Positions 1 to 8,406 are shown, counted from the first letter of the stretch. The stretch is 36,552 nt of DNA from Chitinophagaceae bacterium (GCA_947379895.1 CANCPA010000021.1:1-36552), one strand, 5' to 3'. A program made the numbers and translations. The notes: generated by a model from the letters alone, not told the origin.

Positions 1-806
1 TCAGACAGTTTAGAGAAGACCGCACGCCCTTTATTAGCTTTATCATCGAATCGGGTATTATTCCTGGTATTAAAGTAGATAAAGGGGAGAAAAAAATGGC
101 GGGGCATTATGGTGAAATGATTACAGAGGGTATTGATGGATTAGAAGAAAGGTTAACTGAATATGCTCTGCTCGGCGCACGATTTGCAAAATGGCGTTTT
201 GAAATCATCATTGATAACTATATTCCAAGTAGAGGCTGCATTGATGCAAATGCGTATACCATAGCTAGATTTGCAGCAATTTGTCAGGAGGTGGGACTAG
301 TTCCGATTATTGAACCGGAAGTCATGATGACGGGCGAGCATACTATTTCAAGATTCTACGACGTTACCAAAGACGTGCTTCACTCAGTTTTCAATCAGTT
401 ATATAAACAGGGAGTCCTATTAGAAGGTATTATCTTAAAACCCAATATGGTAATTTCGGGTATGCAATGTCCTTCACAGGCCACTGTAATCGAAGTTGCC
501 GAGGCCACTATCAATTGTATGTTACAAACAGTTCCGGCAGCAGTTCAGGGTATTGCTTTTTTGTCGGGTGGTCAATCCTGCAAATTAGCATCTGAACATT
601 TAAATGAAATCAACAAAACAATGACTCATAAAGTTCCGTGGGCATTGACATTCTCCTATTCACGTGCCATTCTGTTGCCTGTATTGGAAATTTGGAAGGG
701 TAAGCATGACAATATTGAAATTGCACAATGCGAATTGCTACACAGAGTCATTTGCAATTATGCTGCAAGAAGAGGAGATTATAGTACCACACTTGAACGG
801 GCATAG
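1..806 (+). CDS. class I fructose-bisphosphate aldolase (5' truncated by window edge)
   Basis: The enzyme cleaves fructose-1,6-bisphosphate to dihydroxyacetone phosphate and glyceraldehyde-3-phosphate through a lysine Schiff base, in cytoplasmic glycolysis/gluconeogenesis. The open frame continues upstream of the first ATG (position 96) to the window edge. It encodes FISFIIESGIIPGIKVDKGE before that ATG, the conserved 'GI-PGIKVDKG' block of the family, so the ATG is internal and the true start lies outside the window. Further family blocks are FAKWRF, VPIIEPEVMMTGEHTI and the Schiff-base lysine context ILKPNMVISG. Near the C-terminus is a phosphate-binding-type segment, FLSGGQS. The frame is intact to the TAG stop. 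The next gene, on the same strand, starts 52 bp later with no clear terminator between them. Class I rather than class II is certain from these motifs. Confidence 0.95.
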   Translation, partial: RQFREDRTPFISFIIESGIIPGIKVDKGEKKMAGHYGEMITEGIDGLEERLTEYALLGARFAKWRFEIIIDNYIPSRGCIDANAYTIARFAAICQEVGLVPIIEPEVMMTGEHTISRFYDVTKDVLHSVFNQLYKQGVLLEGIILKPNMVISGMQCPSQATVIEVAEATINCMLQTVPAAVQGIAFLSGGQSCKLASEHLNEINKTMTHKVPWALTFSYSRAILLPVLEIWKGKHDNIEIAQCELLHRVICNYAARRGDYSTTLERA

Positions 807-858
807 TCTCTTTAAATTATCAAATCCATTTTATTAATTAACTTTTAATTATTGGAAA

Positions 859-1386
859 ATGAAAATTAAATTTATCGTAACATTCTTTTTGTTTAGTATT
901 TGTTTATTCAACAGTGCACACGCTCAACTTGATGTCAACTTTAATATTGGTTTACAACCTGCATGGGGCCCTGTAGGATATGATAGAGTTGAAAATTATT
1001 ATTTGCCTGATATTGAAACCTATTATAACCTGTCAAGTCATCAATATACTTATCTGGTAAATGGACATTGGGTATCCGCCTATTCGCTTCCCCAAAATTG
1101 TAGAAACTATGATTTATTTAAAAGTCACAAAGTAGTGATGAATGTCAAGAAACCTTATTTAAATCATGCCGTCAATCGTATTAGATATGCTAGTTTTCGA
1201 AATAAACATGATCAAGCAGCTATTCGGTCTAGTAGAGATAGACGTTATTTTGAAAATAAAAGCCATCCAAAACACAATGAATGGGAAAATAATGGTCATG
1301 ACAACAGAAATAAGAATGATGGCAATAAAGGCCATAGAAATGAGGAACAAAGAGAAAGTAAAGAGAATGGTAATCATGACAGATAA
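859..1386 (+). CDS. secreted hypothetical protein with charged Asn/His-rich tail
   Basis: This is a 175-residue protein with a clear type I signal peptide (residues 1-22, ending AHA before Gln), so it is exported to the periplasm or outside. The core has an aromatic motif QPAWGPVGYDRVENYYLPDI followed by YLVNGHWV. Small Bacteroidota secreted proteins share this arrangement, but I know of no biochemical function for them. The last ~70 residues are low-complexity and rich in N, H, K, R and E, and probably disordered. It converges with the L,D-transpeptidase gene (85 bp between stops). Open frames inside the tail on the other strand and in the +1 frame come from compositional bias. The function is not recognised. 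Confidence 0.75.
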   Translation: MKIKFIVTFFLFSICLFNSAHAQLDVNFNIGLQPAWGPVGYDRVENYYLPDIETYYNLSSHQYTYLVNGHWVSAYSLPQNCRNYDLFKSHKVVMNVKKPYLNHAVNRIRYASFRNKHDQAAIRSSRDRRYFENKSHPKHNEWENNGHDNRNKNDGNKGHRNEEQRESKENGNHDR

Positions 1387-1471
1387 TTCTACAGCAGAAG
1401 TGGGGAATTAAATTAAGCCATTACCATAAACTTAGGTACTTTAATTTCAAAATTATTATAATCAAATCCCT

Positions 1472-2182
1472 TTATCCAAATGCCGATAATTTGCAATATT
1501 TAGCATCGGGATAATACATATACACACAAGAACCTTCTTTTATATAATTGATAATTGGCTGACATAGTTCCTCAGGTACCGCAGGGCATCCCTGACTTCT
1601 GCCTAATCGACCACAACTCTTAATGAATGATGCACTCACATAAGTAGCTCCATGCATCACAATGCCTCTACTTTCGGCGCCATCATTAATGCCTCTTTCC
1701 AATCCCTTTAAGCGCATCGATATTCCGTGATTGCCAACATAAGTTTCTGCAGTTGAATAAAAGCCTAAACTCGATTTGAAGGAATTCAATTTGTTTGCAA
1801 ATGAAACAGCATACTCATTTCCAGAGTTTCTACCATGAGCCACATACGTATTAAAAACTACGATTGCCTTATCTACATCTATTATATAGAGTCTTTTGGC
1901 GTTTGAGGACTGCGAAAAATCAATGATTGTCAATAATCCCGACCTTAGCAATTGCTTGTTTTTATTGAGTAAAGTCCATCCCGAAATTGCCTTGTCAAAC
2001 ACAATTCTCTTTAAGCCGATATTGGAAAGAAGTAATTGATCATACAATTTCGGATAATCGGATGTTTGATTTGTTCGAAATGCACTTGAACGATTATTAA
2101 AATCAGAATTGCCCCTTGTTCCCACTAATACAAGTAAGAGTATAAAGCTGATGCGTAAGAAACTATAAAATTGTTTTGGCAT
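1472..2182 (-). CDS. murein L,D-transpeptidase catalytic domain protein (YkuD_2 type)
   Basis: A 236-residue exported protein with an N-terminal hydrophobic signal/anchor at about residues 7-22. The catalytic region carries HGATYVS (His177) and GRSQGCPAVP (Cys199). These match the H-x-G ... S-x-G-C signature of L,D-transpeptidases, in the variant with C-P-A-V-P instead of C-I-R-M that is typical of the YkuD_2 branch. Such enzymes form or exchange 3-3 peptidoglycan cross-links or attach proteins to the wall; the exact substrate here is unknown. The gene is divergent from the YihY gene (151 bp apart), and a perfect 14-bp palindrome sits 25 bp upstream of its ATG. A second, unrelated L,D-transpeptidase (YcbB type) lies at 17832-19448. 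Confidence 0.88.
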   Translation of the reverse strand: MPKQFYSFLRISFILLLVLVGTRGNSDFNNRSSAFRTNQTSDYPKLYDQLLLSNIGLKRIVFDKAISGWTLLNKNKQLLRSGLLTIIDFSQSSNAKRLYIIDVDKAIVVFNTYVAHGRNSGNEYAVSFANKLNSFKSSLGFYSTAETYVGNHGISMRLKGLERGINDGAESRGIVMHGATYVSASFIKSCGRLGRSQGCPAVPEELCQPIINYIKEGSCVYMYYPDAKYCKLSAFG

Positions 2183-2206
2183 TATATTAATTTGATGAAA
2201 ATATTT

Positions 2207-2220
2207 TTTGTATATACAAA
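2207..2220. promoter_or_regulatory. perfect 14-bp palindrome, possible operator
   Basis: TTTGTATATACAAA is its own reverse complement. It lies 25 bp upstream of the L,D-transpeptidase start, in the divergent intergenic region shared with the YihY gene. Position and symmetry suggest a dimeric regulator site, but AT-rich palindromes also arise by chance. No regulator is identified. Confidence 0.35.
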
Positions 2221-2278
2221 TATGAAGCCAAGCTTAAAAGCTAAATGTTAATAAAGTGAATAAGGGGAGAGAATCTGT

Positions 2279-2286
2279 TAAATTTG
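2279..2286 (+). promoter_or_regulatory. possible Bacteroidota -7 promoter box for the YihY gene
   Basis: TAAATTTG fits the Bacteroidota -7 consensus TAnnTTTG and lies 48 bp upstream of the ATG at 2334. No convincing -33 TTTG partner is visible at the usual spacing, so the call is weak. Confidence 0.25.
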
Positions 2287-2333
2287 CACTTATTGATACA
2301 CTATATAGTTAAGTACTCTATTAATAAAAAGTA

Positions 2334-3275
2334 ATGAAAAAAAAACTAACAGACATTTGGAGCATTCTAATGGAATCTTTTAAGAATTTTTCGGAAAATA
2401 AATCCATGAGGATGAGCGCCGCTTTAGCCTATTACACGGTATTCTCCCTTGCACCGATGTTGATAGTCATCATAAGCCTATGTGACATATTTTATGGCAG
2501 GGAAGCAATTGAAGGGAGTATTTATGGGCAAATTAAAGGGTTTGTTGGCGACGCTCCTGCACTTCAAATTGAATTGATCATACGAAATGCTACTACATCA
2601 AATGATAATTTATGGGCGTCATGTATAGGAGGAATTTCCTTAATATTAGCAGCAACAGGGATCTTTTCTGAAATTCAAGATTCAATCAATGAAATATGGC
2701 GACTAAAGGCAAAGCCTAAAAAAGGGTGGGTAAAAGTGATAGTAAATAGGGTTCTCAGTTTTTCGATGGTAGTAAGCCTCAGTTTTATCTTGATGATTTC
2801 GTTAGTAGTCAATTCTGTTATGGATATGATTGGCAACCAATTATTGAAATTCATGCCCGAAATAACGCTTTATTTGGCAAAAGGATTCAATTTGCTATTG
2901 ACGTTTATAACCATAAGTATTCTGTTTGCAGTCATATTCAAGGTGTTGCCTGATGCACGTATAAAATGGCGTGATGTATTTGTGGGTGCCATCACTACTG
3001 CCTTGCTATTTGTTTCGGGCAAGTTTGCCATCGGATTTTATTTGGGCAGCAAGCATATTGGCAATACTTACGGTGCCGCAGGTTCGTTGATTGTAATATT
3101 GTTGTGGGTATATTATTCGGCAGCAATCCTATATTTTGGTGCCACTTTTACTAGAGTTTATGCGCGCTATAAAGGTCATGACATTTATCCAAATGATTAT
3201 GCAGTATGGATTAAAGAAGTGGAATTGGAAAGCAAGGACTCTATACAGTCGGGCAAGAACGAGACTGAAAAATGA
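2334..3275 (+). CDS. YihY/virulence factor BrkB family membrane protein
   Basis: A 313-residue integral inner-membrane protein. Residues ~25-45 carry the family opening 'MSAALAYYTVFSLAPMLIVI', followed by about five more hydrophobic segments. Other family blocks are FSEIQDSINEIWRL, VLPDARIKWRDVFVGA and the G-rich final helix TYGAAGSLIVILLWVYYSAAILYFGA, then ATFTRVYA. Length and motif order match UPF0761/BrkB proteins. Their function is unsettled, despite the old labels 'ribonuclease BN' (since withdrawn for this family) and 'serum resistance'. It is the sole gene of its transcription unit, divergent from the L,D-transpeptidase. Confidence 0.92.
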   Translation: MKKKLTDIWSILMESFKNFSENKSMRMSAALAYYTVFSLAPMLIVIISLCDIFYGREAIEGSIYGQIKGFVGDAPALQIELIIRNATTSNDNLWASCIGGISLILAATGIFSEIQDSINEIWRLKAKPKKGWVKVIVNRVLSFSMVVSLSFILMISLVVNSVMDMIGNQLLKFMPEITLYLAKGFNLLLTFITISILFAVIFKVLPDARIKWRDVFVGAITTALLFVSGKFAIGFYLGSKHIGNTYGAAGSLIVILLWVYYSAAILYFGATFTRVYARYKGHDIYPNDYAVWIKEVELESKDSIQSGKNETEK

Positions 3276-3380
3276 ATGATATAAATGTAAATTAACACGC
3301 TTACTTGCGAAACATTCTGAACTATTTATTAATATTCCATTTCTTTTGCAATTGAATAACGACTTTAATTATCTTCCTTT

Positions 3381-4163
3381 ATGATGTCGAATAAGGCAAG
3401 TTTTCCAACCATACTTCACAAAGAAGTGGCAGAAATTATAAGAGACTATTTTTTAAAAAATTCACTTGTTGACACAGTCTTGTTAGTAAATTCATGTGCT
3501 AGAGGTAAAGCAGTACCTGAGAGTGACTTGGATTTTGCAATTTTAGTAAAGCCAGACACTACTAAAGAAGAAATAAAAATTATGGAGCAAAGTTGGTGTG
3601 ATTACACTCTTAACCAAAAAAGCATTTTGAAATTTAAAAATTCTCATCAATTCGCTCATATTCATTTAGATATAATTGAAGGGATTTACACACCTCAAAA
3701 AATAGAAATAGGGGAGCCCATTGATTATTTTGAAATTGAGATTGGAAATCAAATTTGTTATTCAGCTCCAATGGGAAATATAGGAGACTATTTTATAGCA
3801 CTAAAAAGCAGATGGTTGCCTTATTATAATGAGGAACTTAGGATACAACGCTTAACAATGGTTAAAAACGCCTGTGAATATGATATAGAACATATTCCTA
3901 TTTTCGTAAAGCGAGATTTATACTTTCAAGCTTTTGATATTTTGTACAAGGCTTTACATGAATATTTACAGGCACTATTTATAGCAAATAAAATGTATCC
4001 TATCGCATATAACAAATGGATTAAAGACCAAGTTGCTAATCAATTGGATAATCCTATTTTATATAGTCAACTTTGTTCAATCCTATCTATATCGAATTTT
4101 GAGGGTAATGATATAATTGATAATTCGAGAAAACTGAAAGAGCTATTAAATGATTTAAGATAA
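3381..4163 (+). CDS. nucleotidyltransferase-fold protein (Pol beta superfamily)
   Basis: A 260-residue cytoplasmic protein. Residues ~36-57 read NSCARGKAVPESDLDFAILV, a Pol beta-type signature with the metal-binding D-x-D in SDLDF. A third acidic residue is available in HIHLDII (~residue 97). The usual G-S pair before the helix is replaced by N-S. The C-terminal ~130 residues are helical and may be a KNTase_C/HEPN-like partner domain fused to the transferase. Candidates include an aminoglycoside-type nucleotidyltransferase relative or an MNT-type antitoxin-like AMPylator; the sequence does not decide between them. There is no adjacent HEPN gene, so a classical MNT/HEPN toxin-antitoxin pair is not supported. 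It starts ATG-ATG, and either codon could be used. Confidence 0.75.
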   Translation: MMSNKASFPTILHKEVAEIIRDYFLKNSLVDTVLLVNSCARGKAVPESDLDFAILVKPDTTKEEIKIMEQSWCDYTLNQKSILKFKNSHQFAHIHLDIIEGIYTPQKIEIGEPIDYFEIEIGNQICYSAPMGNIGDYFIALKSRWLPYYNEELRIQRLTMVKNACEYDIEHIPIFVKRDLYFQAFDILYKALHEYLQALFIANKMYPIAYNKWIKDQVANQLDNPILYSQLCSILSISNFEGNDIIDNSRKLKELLNDLR

Positions 4164-4763
4164 ATTGTATTTTATACCCGCTGAAATATAGTTAATATTT
4201 ACTTCCTATTAAAAAGGGTTACACTCAGTTTCAAGCTATAAATTTCTATTTATAAAGTATTGCCACAGAATACATTGTAAATAGACCTTTTTCATAAGTA
4301 TTGCAGTAAAATAGTTTATAAATAGACCCATTCCATAAGTATTGCAGTAGAATAGTGTATAAATAAGTTCATTCTATAACTATTGCTGTAGAATAGTTTA
4401 GGAATAGCACCATATTATAAGTATTGCCGTAGAATAGTTTAGGAATAGACCCATTTCATAACTAATGCTGTAGAACTAGTTAGGGAATAGAAATCTTTAA
4501 AATCTAAAATCAATTACATAAGGTTGAGTTGAAAAGAATTGAGAAAAAGTCAATTGTGTTACCAGTATTTTTTCAATTTTTTATTGACAATTTTATTTCA
4601 GTAGAGACATTACAACAATAATACCCCATAAGAAGACACAAAATGACTAATTTTTCGATTTATTTTTATTTATTTTGGTTAAACAAATATAAAAGACCAT
4701 TTATATCTAGAAATAGGTAGATTGCAGAGTTACAAAATTTTGTAATCTTAAAAATTTGTCGTC
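4164..4763. other. 600-bp intergenic region
   Basis: Apart from the 41-bp tandem array at 4252-4495, I see no gene, tRNA or strong terminator here. The part from 4500 to 4763 is strongly AT-rich and should contain the promoter of the gene at 4764. No exact TAnnTTTG box was found in it. Confidence 0.6.
4252..4495. repeat. 41-bp tandem repeat array, six degenerate units
   Basis: Six head-to-tail copies start at about 4252, 4294, 4335, 4376, 4417 and 4458. The spacing is 42, 41, 41, 41 and 41 bp. The core reads ATAAGTATTGC-GTAGAATAG then TTTA-GAATAGACCCATT. Units differ by several substitutions but keep register. No conserved reading frame or internal hairpin is obvious. The array lies 269 bp upstream of the uncharacterised gene at 4764. 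Confidence 0.9.
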
Positions 4764-5720
4764 ATGTTAAAAATTTGGTCTTTTGAGAGTAATCCTTTTT
4801 TAAATGTTTCAAAGAAAAATTTTAAAAAAGCAGTCAAAATTTCTTCCTACACCGATGCCCAATTATTTGCTAGAAAAGCAGATGCATTCTTCGGGCCTCT
4901 TTATTTGTCTTATCACGTATTTCACCTCGCCTTAGTGGCAGCCTACAATACTTGGAAGGCACAAGGTGGAACATTAAAAGGTTCTACAGCTTTAGTGGAA
5001 ATTAAATTAGCCCAACTTAGTCCAGGGAAAATTGGTGAATGGGATTTATCAATTCAAGGTGTATTTAAGAAGAAAACACCCGGATACATTGCAATTCTGC
5101 CGAATGGTCATAAACCCTTTCAAACAGGGGATAAATTAATGCGAATTAATGCCATTCAACAATTAAAAACAAATTTAACGGGAATTGTAGCCTTAGTCGC
5201 AGTATTAACAGATGTTACCACATTTTACGATGAAATTGTAAGTGCAAACACTACACAGCAAGGTAGTAAAGGCACAAAATTTTCTTATAGTGCCTCAGTT
5301 TTGTTAATCATAAAAACTACTATGGAGGAACTCTATGCTATTTTAGGTGATTGTATGAGACATTTCAAGACAAATCCTGTAGAAGTTAGAACTCTTTTTG
5401 ATTTGGAAACAATCAGGAGCCAAAAACAATCTGTTTTTACGGGCCTCGTACCTATAAATGGGCATACGATGATTGTAGAACGTACATTACTGCCTACCGA
5501 TTCATTCGATGCAATTGTGGATGGTGATACTTATCTTAGTTTTTATCGGGCAATTAATCGGGAAGATAGTTCGAATGGTTACACAATAATCACAGTAGAT
5601 ACGATGACAAATAGGACAATACTTGGTAGTGATTTTAAACTTGATGTTGCCAATAAATATTTGTGTGTAGTAAATACATCAACAATTGTTGCAGGGCATT
5701 ATGAACTAAACTTTAGCTAA
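4764..5720 (+). CDS. uncharacterised 318-residue protein (family A/B, copy A)
   Basis: I do not recognise a functional domain. There is no signal peptide and no transmembrane segment, so it is probably cytoplasmic. Residues ~90-135 carry the motif ILPNGHKPF--G...INAIQQL. This aligns with LFPNG-APF--G...MDAVQTL of the 319-residue protein at 25262-26221, which is a diverged paralogue. The similarity extends through FYDE (vs FYDA) in the middle, and both end in a predicted beta-rich C-terminal third. In shape: an N-terminal segment, a helical centre (~140-210), then a beta-rich end that could be a sandwich-like fold. It is preceded by a 41-bp tandem array and followed by a perfect hairpin and the histidine kinase gene, 87 bp downstream on the same strand. 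Confidence 0.8.
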   Translation: MLKIWSFESNPFLNVSKKNFKKAVKISSYTDAQLFARKADAFFGPLYLSYHVFHLALVAAYNTWKAQGGTLKGSTALVEIKLAQLSPGKIGEWDLSIQGVFKKKTPGYIAILPNGHKPFQTGDKLMRINAIQQLKTNLTGIVALVAVLTDVTTFYDEIVSANTTQQGSKGTKFSYSASVLLIIKTTMEELYAILGDCMRHFKTNPVEVRTLFDLETIRSQKQSVFTGLVPINGHTMIVERTLLPTDSFDAIVDGDTYLSFYRAINREDSSNGYTIITVDTMTNRTILGSDFKLDVANKYLCVVNTSTIVAGHYELNFS

Positions 5721-5744
5721 TTTTAAAAGGTTAATGGTTAATTA

Positions 5745-5794
5745 TTAATGGTTAATTGTTAATGTATAATTTATCATTAACAATTAACCATTAA
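5745..5794. terminator. perfect 20-bp inverted repeat with 10-nt loop
   Basis: The arm TTAATGGTTAATTGTTAATG (5745-5764) is exactly complementary to 5775-5794. It is purely intergenic, 24 bp after the stop of copy A and 14 bp before the kinase ATG. A further partial copy of the arm sits at 5731-5744. It could terminate or attenuate transcription of copy A, or be a repeat insertion. The stem is almost all A-T pairs and no clean U-tract follows. Confidence 0.55.
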
Positions 5795-5807
5795 TTAAAT
5801 TATAAAA

Positions 5808-7790
5808 ATGAAGTCATCTAAATCTTTTTTGAGAATAAGGATTATCTATGTAGCCACAACTGTTTTTTTGGTTGCCCTCTCTGTATATACCTTTATTCAG
5901 ATAAAAAATTTGACGGATACATCTGAGTTAATAAACCACACAAATCAAGTTACACAATCACTTCAAAAAATTTCTACAGATATTATTTTAGCGGAGAGCA
6001 GTAAAAGGGGATTTCTATTATCAGGCGACTCTATACATTTAAGAAAAAGAGATTCAGCCCTTACTAAACTTTTTTCAGAACGTTCACTATTATTTCAACT
6101 TGTAAGTGATAATACGCAACAATTAAAGAATCTCTCGATTCTAGATAGTGCAATTCAAAAGAAAGTAATGAGTATCCGCGATATTCCTAATTCACAAGCG
6201 TTCCTCCTTTCGAGGCCATTTACACAACCTAATATAAAATACTCTGTAAAATCGATGGATTATGTGAGGCTTAATATAGATGTAATGATAGCCGAAGAGT
6301 CATTGTTATTGGCACATAGGACGGTTGAGTATAGTAATCAATCATTTATGACCCCAATTTTCATGATTGTCTTTTTTTTAGGGGCACTCATCATCTTGTG
6401 GGCATCTTACCTCAAAATTACGGCTGCACTTAAAGATGCACATGAATTACAAAATAAATTGACTATTCAAAATATAGGCATTGAAAATCGTTCTCAAGAA
6501 CTGATTATCGCCAATCAAAAACTTCAATTTGAAAGTAGAGAAAAAGAAAATCGGGCGGCAGAATTAGTAATAGCAAATGCTAACCTATTGCTTGAAAGTA
6601 ATGAGAAAGAAAAACGCTCAAAAGAATTAGTAATTGCGAACGCAAACTTGTTACATGAAAGTACTGAAAAAGAAAAACGTTCAGCCGAATTGATGATTGC
6701 AAATGCTAAACTATTATTTGAAAGTACGGAGAAAGAAAATCGTTCTTCTGAATTGATAATTGCAAATAGAAAGTTGTTGTATGAAAGTACGGAGAAGGAA
6801 AATCGGTCTGCTGAATTATTGGTTGCAAATAAAAAGTTGTTGCACGAGAGTACTGAAAAAGAAAATAGAGCAGCAGAATTAGTCATTGCCAATTCAAAGT
6901 TATTGTATGAAAGTAATGAAAATGAGAATCGTTCGGCAGAATTAGTGATAGCAAATGCAAACTTATTACATGAAAGTAAAGAGAAAGAAAGCCGAGCTGC
7001 TGAATTGGTAATTGCCAATTTAGAATTGGCATATCAAATAGAAGAAAAAGAAAAGCGTGCAGAGGAACTGATGAATACAAATAAAGAATTACAGTTGTTT
7101 GCACAAATCGCAAGTCATGATTTGCAGGAACCACTTAGGAAGATTCAGATGTTTGCCTCAAGGATAAAAGAAAAAGAAGTCCCGAATTTTTCTGATACAG
7201 GAAAGGCACATTTTGAAGTGATACAAAATGCAGCGGAAAGAATGCAAATTCTAATACAGGATTTAATAGCTTATGCACAAACAAATAATGAAGAAAGGAA
7301 GTTTGAAAATATTAACTTAAATGAAATTATCAATGATGTCATTAAAGAACTTAGTGAAGTGATTGCTGAAAAAGGTGCAACAATTGAACTCGGTGAATTT
7401 TGTTACGCAAGCATCATTCCCTTTCAGTTCAGTCAATTAATGAATAACCTTATTTCAAATGCATTAAAATTTTCTAATCCTGAGGTTCCCTGCATTATTA
7501 AGATTTTTAGTAGGATAGAAAAGGGCGATAAAAACATAAGTACAAAGCTTTGTCCTAAGAAAAAATACTGTCATATTACATTCTCCGACAATGGTATTGG
7601 CTTTGATACTGTTTACAATGAAAAAATATTTGAAATATTTCAACGCCTACATGGCAAAGAAGTATATATAGGCACAGGCATTGGTCTAGCTATTGTGAAA
7701 AAAATTATAGACAATCACAATGGACTCATCACGGCTGTTGGCAAACCAAACGAAGGCGCCACGTTTGATATTTATTTACCCATAAATTGA
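5808..7790 (+). CDS. CHASE3-type sensor histidine kinase with long coiled-coil repeat
   Basis: A 660-residue membrane sensor kinase. TM1 is at ~11-33. A helical periplasmic region (~35-180) contains SSKRGFLLSGD, typical of CHASE3 domains. TM2 is at ~181-203. From residue 236 to 424 there are nine consecutive 21-residue repeats with core ES-EKENRSAEL-IAN, three heptads each, forming a long signalling coiled coil. The HisKA domain has the phospho-acceptor His437 in SHDLQEPLRK. The ATPase domain shows the N-box NNLISNALKFSN, the G1 box DNGIGFD and the G2 box GTGIGLAIVKK, all intact. It autophosphorylates and should pass phosphate to the response regulator that begins 5 bp after its stop. The input ligand is unknown. 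Confidence 0.93.
   Translation: MKSSKSFLRIRIIYVATTVFLVALSVYTFIQIKNLTDTSELINHTNQVTQSLQKISTDIILAESSKRGFLLSGDSIHLRKRDSALTKLFSERSLLFQLVSDNTQQLKNLSILDSAIQKKVMSIRDIPNSQAFLLSRPFTQPNIKYSVKSMDYVRLNIDVMIAEESLLLAHRTVEYSNQSFMTPIFMIVFFLGALIILWASYLKITAALKDAHELQNKLTIQNIGIENRSQELIIANQKLQFESREKENRAAELVIANANLLLESNEKEKRSKELVIANANLLHESTEKEKRSAELMIANAKLLFESTEKENRSSELIIANRKLLYESTEKENRSAELLVANKKLLHESTEKENRAAELVIANSKLLYESNENENRSAELVIANANLLHESKEKESRAAELVIANLELAYQIEEKEKRAEELMNTNKELQLFAQIASHDLQEPLRKIQMFASRIKEKEVPNFSDTGKAHFEVIQNAAERMQILIQDLIAYAQTNNEERKFENINLNEIINDVIKELSEVIAEKGATIELGEFCYASIIPFQFSQLMNNLISNALKFSNPEVPCIIKIFSRIEKGDKNISTKLCPKKKYCHITFSDNGIGFDTVYNEKIFEIFQRLHGKEVYIGTGIGLAIVKKIIDNHNGLITAVGKPNEGATFDIYLPIN
6513..7079 (+). 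repeat. nine 63-bp in-frame repeats within the kinase gene
   Basis: Each 63-bp unit encodes a 21-residue block starting at an AAT (Asn) codon: 6513, 6576, 6639, 6702, 6765, 6828, 6891, 6954 and 7017. Amino acids are better conserved than third positions, so protein-level selection acts on the repeat. A long open frame on the opposite strand across this region is a by-product of the repeat. Confidence 0.92.
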
Positions 7791-7795
7791 ATGAA

Positions 7796-8251
7796 ATGAG
7801 CAATTACTACAAAACACTAAATGTGTTGCTTGCTGATGACGATGAAAACGATCGTATGAATTTTAAAGAAGCCTTAGAAGAATCAAAGATGGAAACGTCT
7901 CTTGTTTCAGTAAATGATGGTGTAGCATTGATGGAATATCTGATGCGAGAGGATATCGAACTGCCAAAATTATTATTTCTCGATTTGAATATGCCACGTA
8001 AAAGTGGGATGGAATGTTTGAAGGAAATTAAGAGTATCACGAAATTAAGAGACATCGTAATTGCTATTTATTCGACTTCTTCATCAGAGAAAGATATTGA
8101 AGATACTTTTTATAGTGGGGCAAATGTGTATATGAGAAAGCCAAATGATTTTGGAAAATTAAAGGAGTTATTGAATAAGATAGTCACATCAGTTAATGTT
8201 TATAGTGATCCTCCATTCAATATTGCGAATTTCTTATTGAAAATCATGTAA
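7796..8251 (+). CDS. CheY-like response regulator (single receiver domain)
   Basis: A 151-residue receiver domain with no output domain. The acidic pocket DDD is at residues 14-16, the phospho-acceptor is Asp63 (LFLDLNMPRKSG), the switch Ser/Thr is around residues 93-95 (YSTSS), and the conserved Lys is 115 (MRKPN). It resembles the Rcp1-like regulators found beside CHASE3 or phytochrome-type kinases. I chose ATG 7796. The earlier in-frame TTG at 7787 would overlap the kinase stop by 4 bp and add only three residues. It is almost certainly co-transcribed with, and phosphorylated by, the upstream kinase. Signalling is then probably by protein-protein contact, since no DNA-binding domain is present. 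Confidence 0.93.
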   Translation: MSNYYKTLNVLLADDDENDRMNFKEALEESKMETSLVSVNDGVALMEYLMREDIELPKLLFLDLNMPRKSGMECLKEIKSITKLRDIVIAIYSTSSSEKDIEDTFYSGANVYMRKPNDFGKLKELLNKIVTSVNVYSDPPFNIANFLLKIM

Positions 8252-8291
8252 GTTCAGTAAGGGGAGAGTAATAATTAATTGATTTTATGAA

Positions 8292-8336
8292 TTAAGATAG
8301 GCAGTTACCTTATCAGGAACTGCCTATCTTAATATT
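8292..8336. terminator. bidirectional rho-independent terminator
   Basis: TTAAGATAGGCAGTT (8292-8306) pairs perfectly with 8318-8332, giving a 15-bp stem and an 11-nt loop flanked by A/T runs. It lies between the convergent response regulator (+) and iron permease (-) genes, so it can serve both. Confidence 0.8.
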
Positions 8337-8406
8337 TTTAGATTTTGTGAATTGTTTACTTTTCTTAATTCAAAATCTTTTATTGCTGACTCGAAATACT
8401 CAATTT

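Noticed and set aside
3381-4163. MNT/HEPN toxin-antitoxin pair
   Set aside because: There is no separate HEPN gene next to it; the protein is a single fused polypeptide.
4252-4495. CRISPR array
   Set aside because: Units are contiguous tandem repeats without unique spacers and without nearby cas genes.
6524-7018. 164-residue minus-strand open frame opposite the kinase repeats
   Set aside because: It is the antisense of the nine 63-bp repeats; its own repeat pattern (FSFS-LSCNN) is imposed by the kinase code and it has no start-site context.
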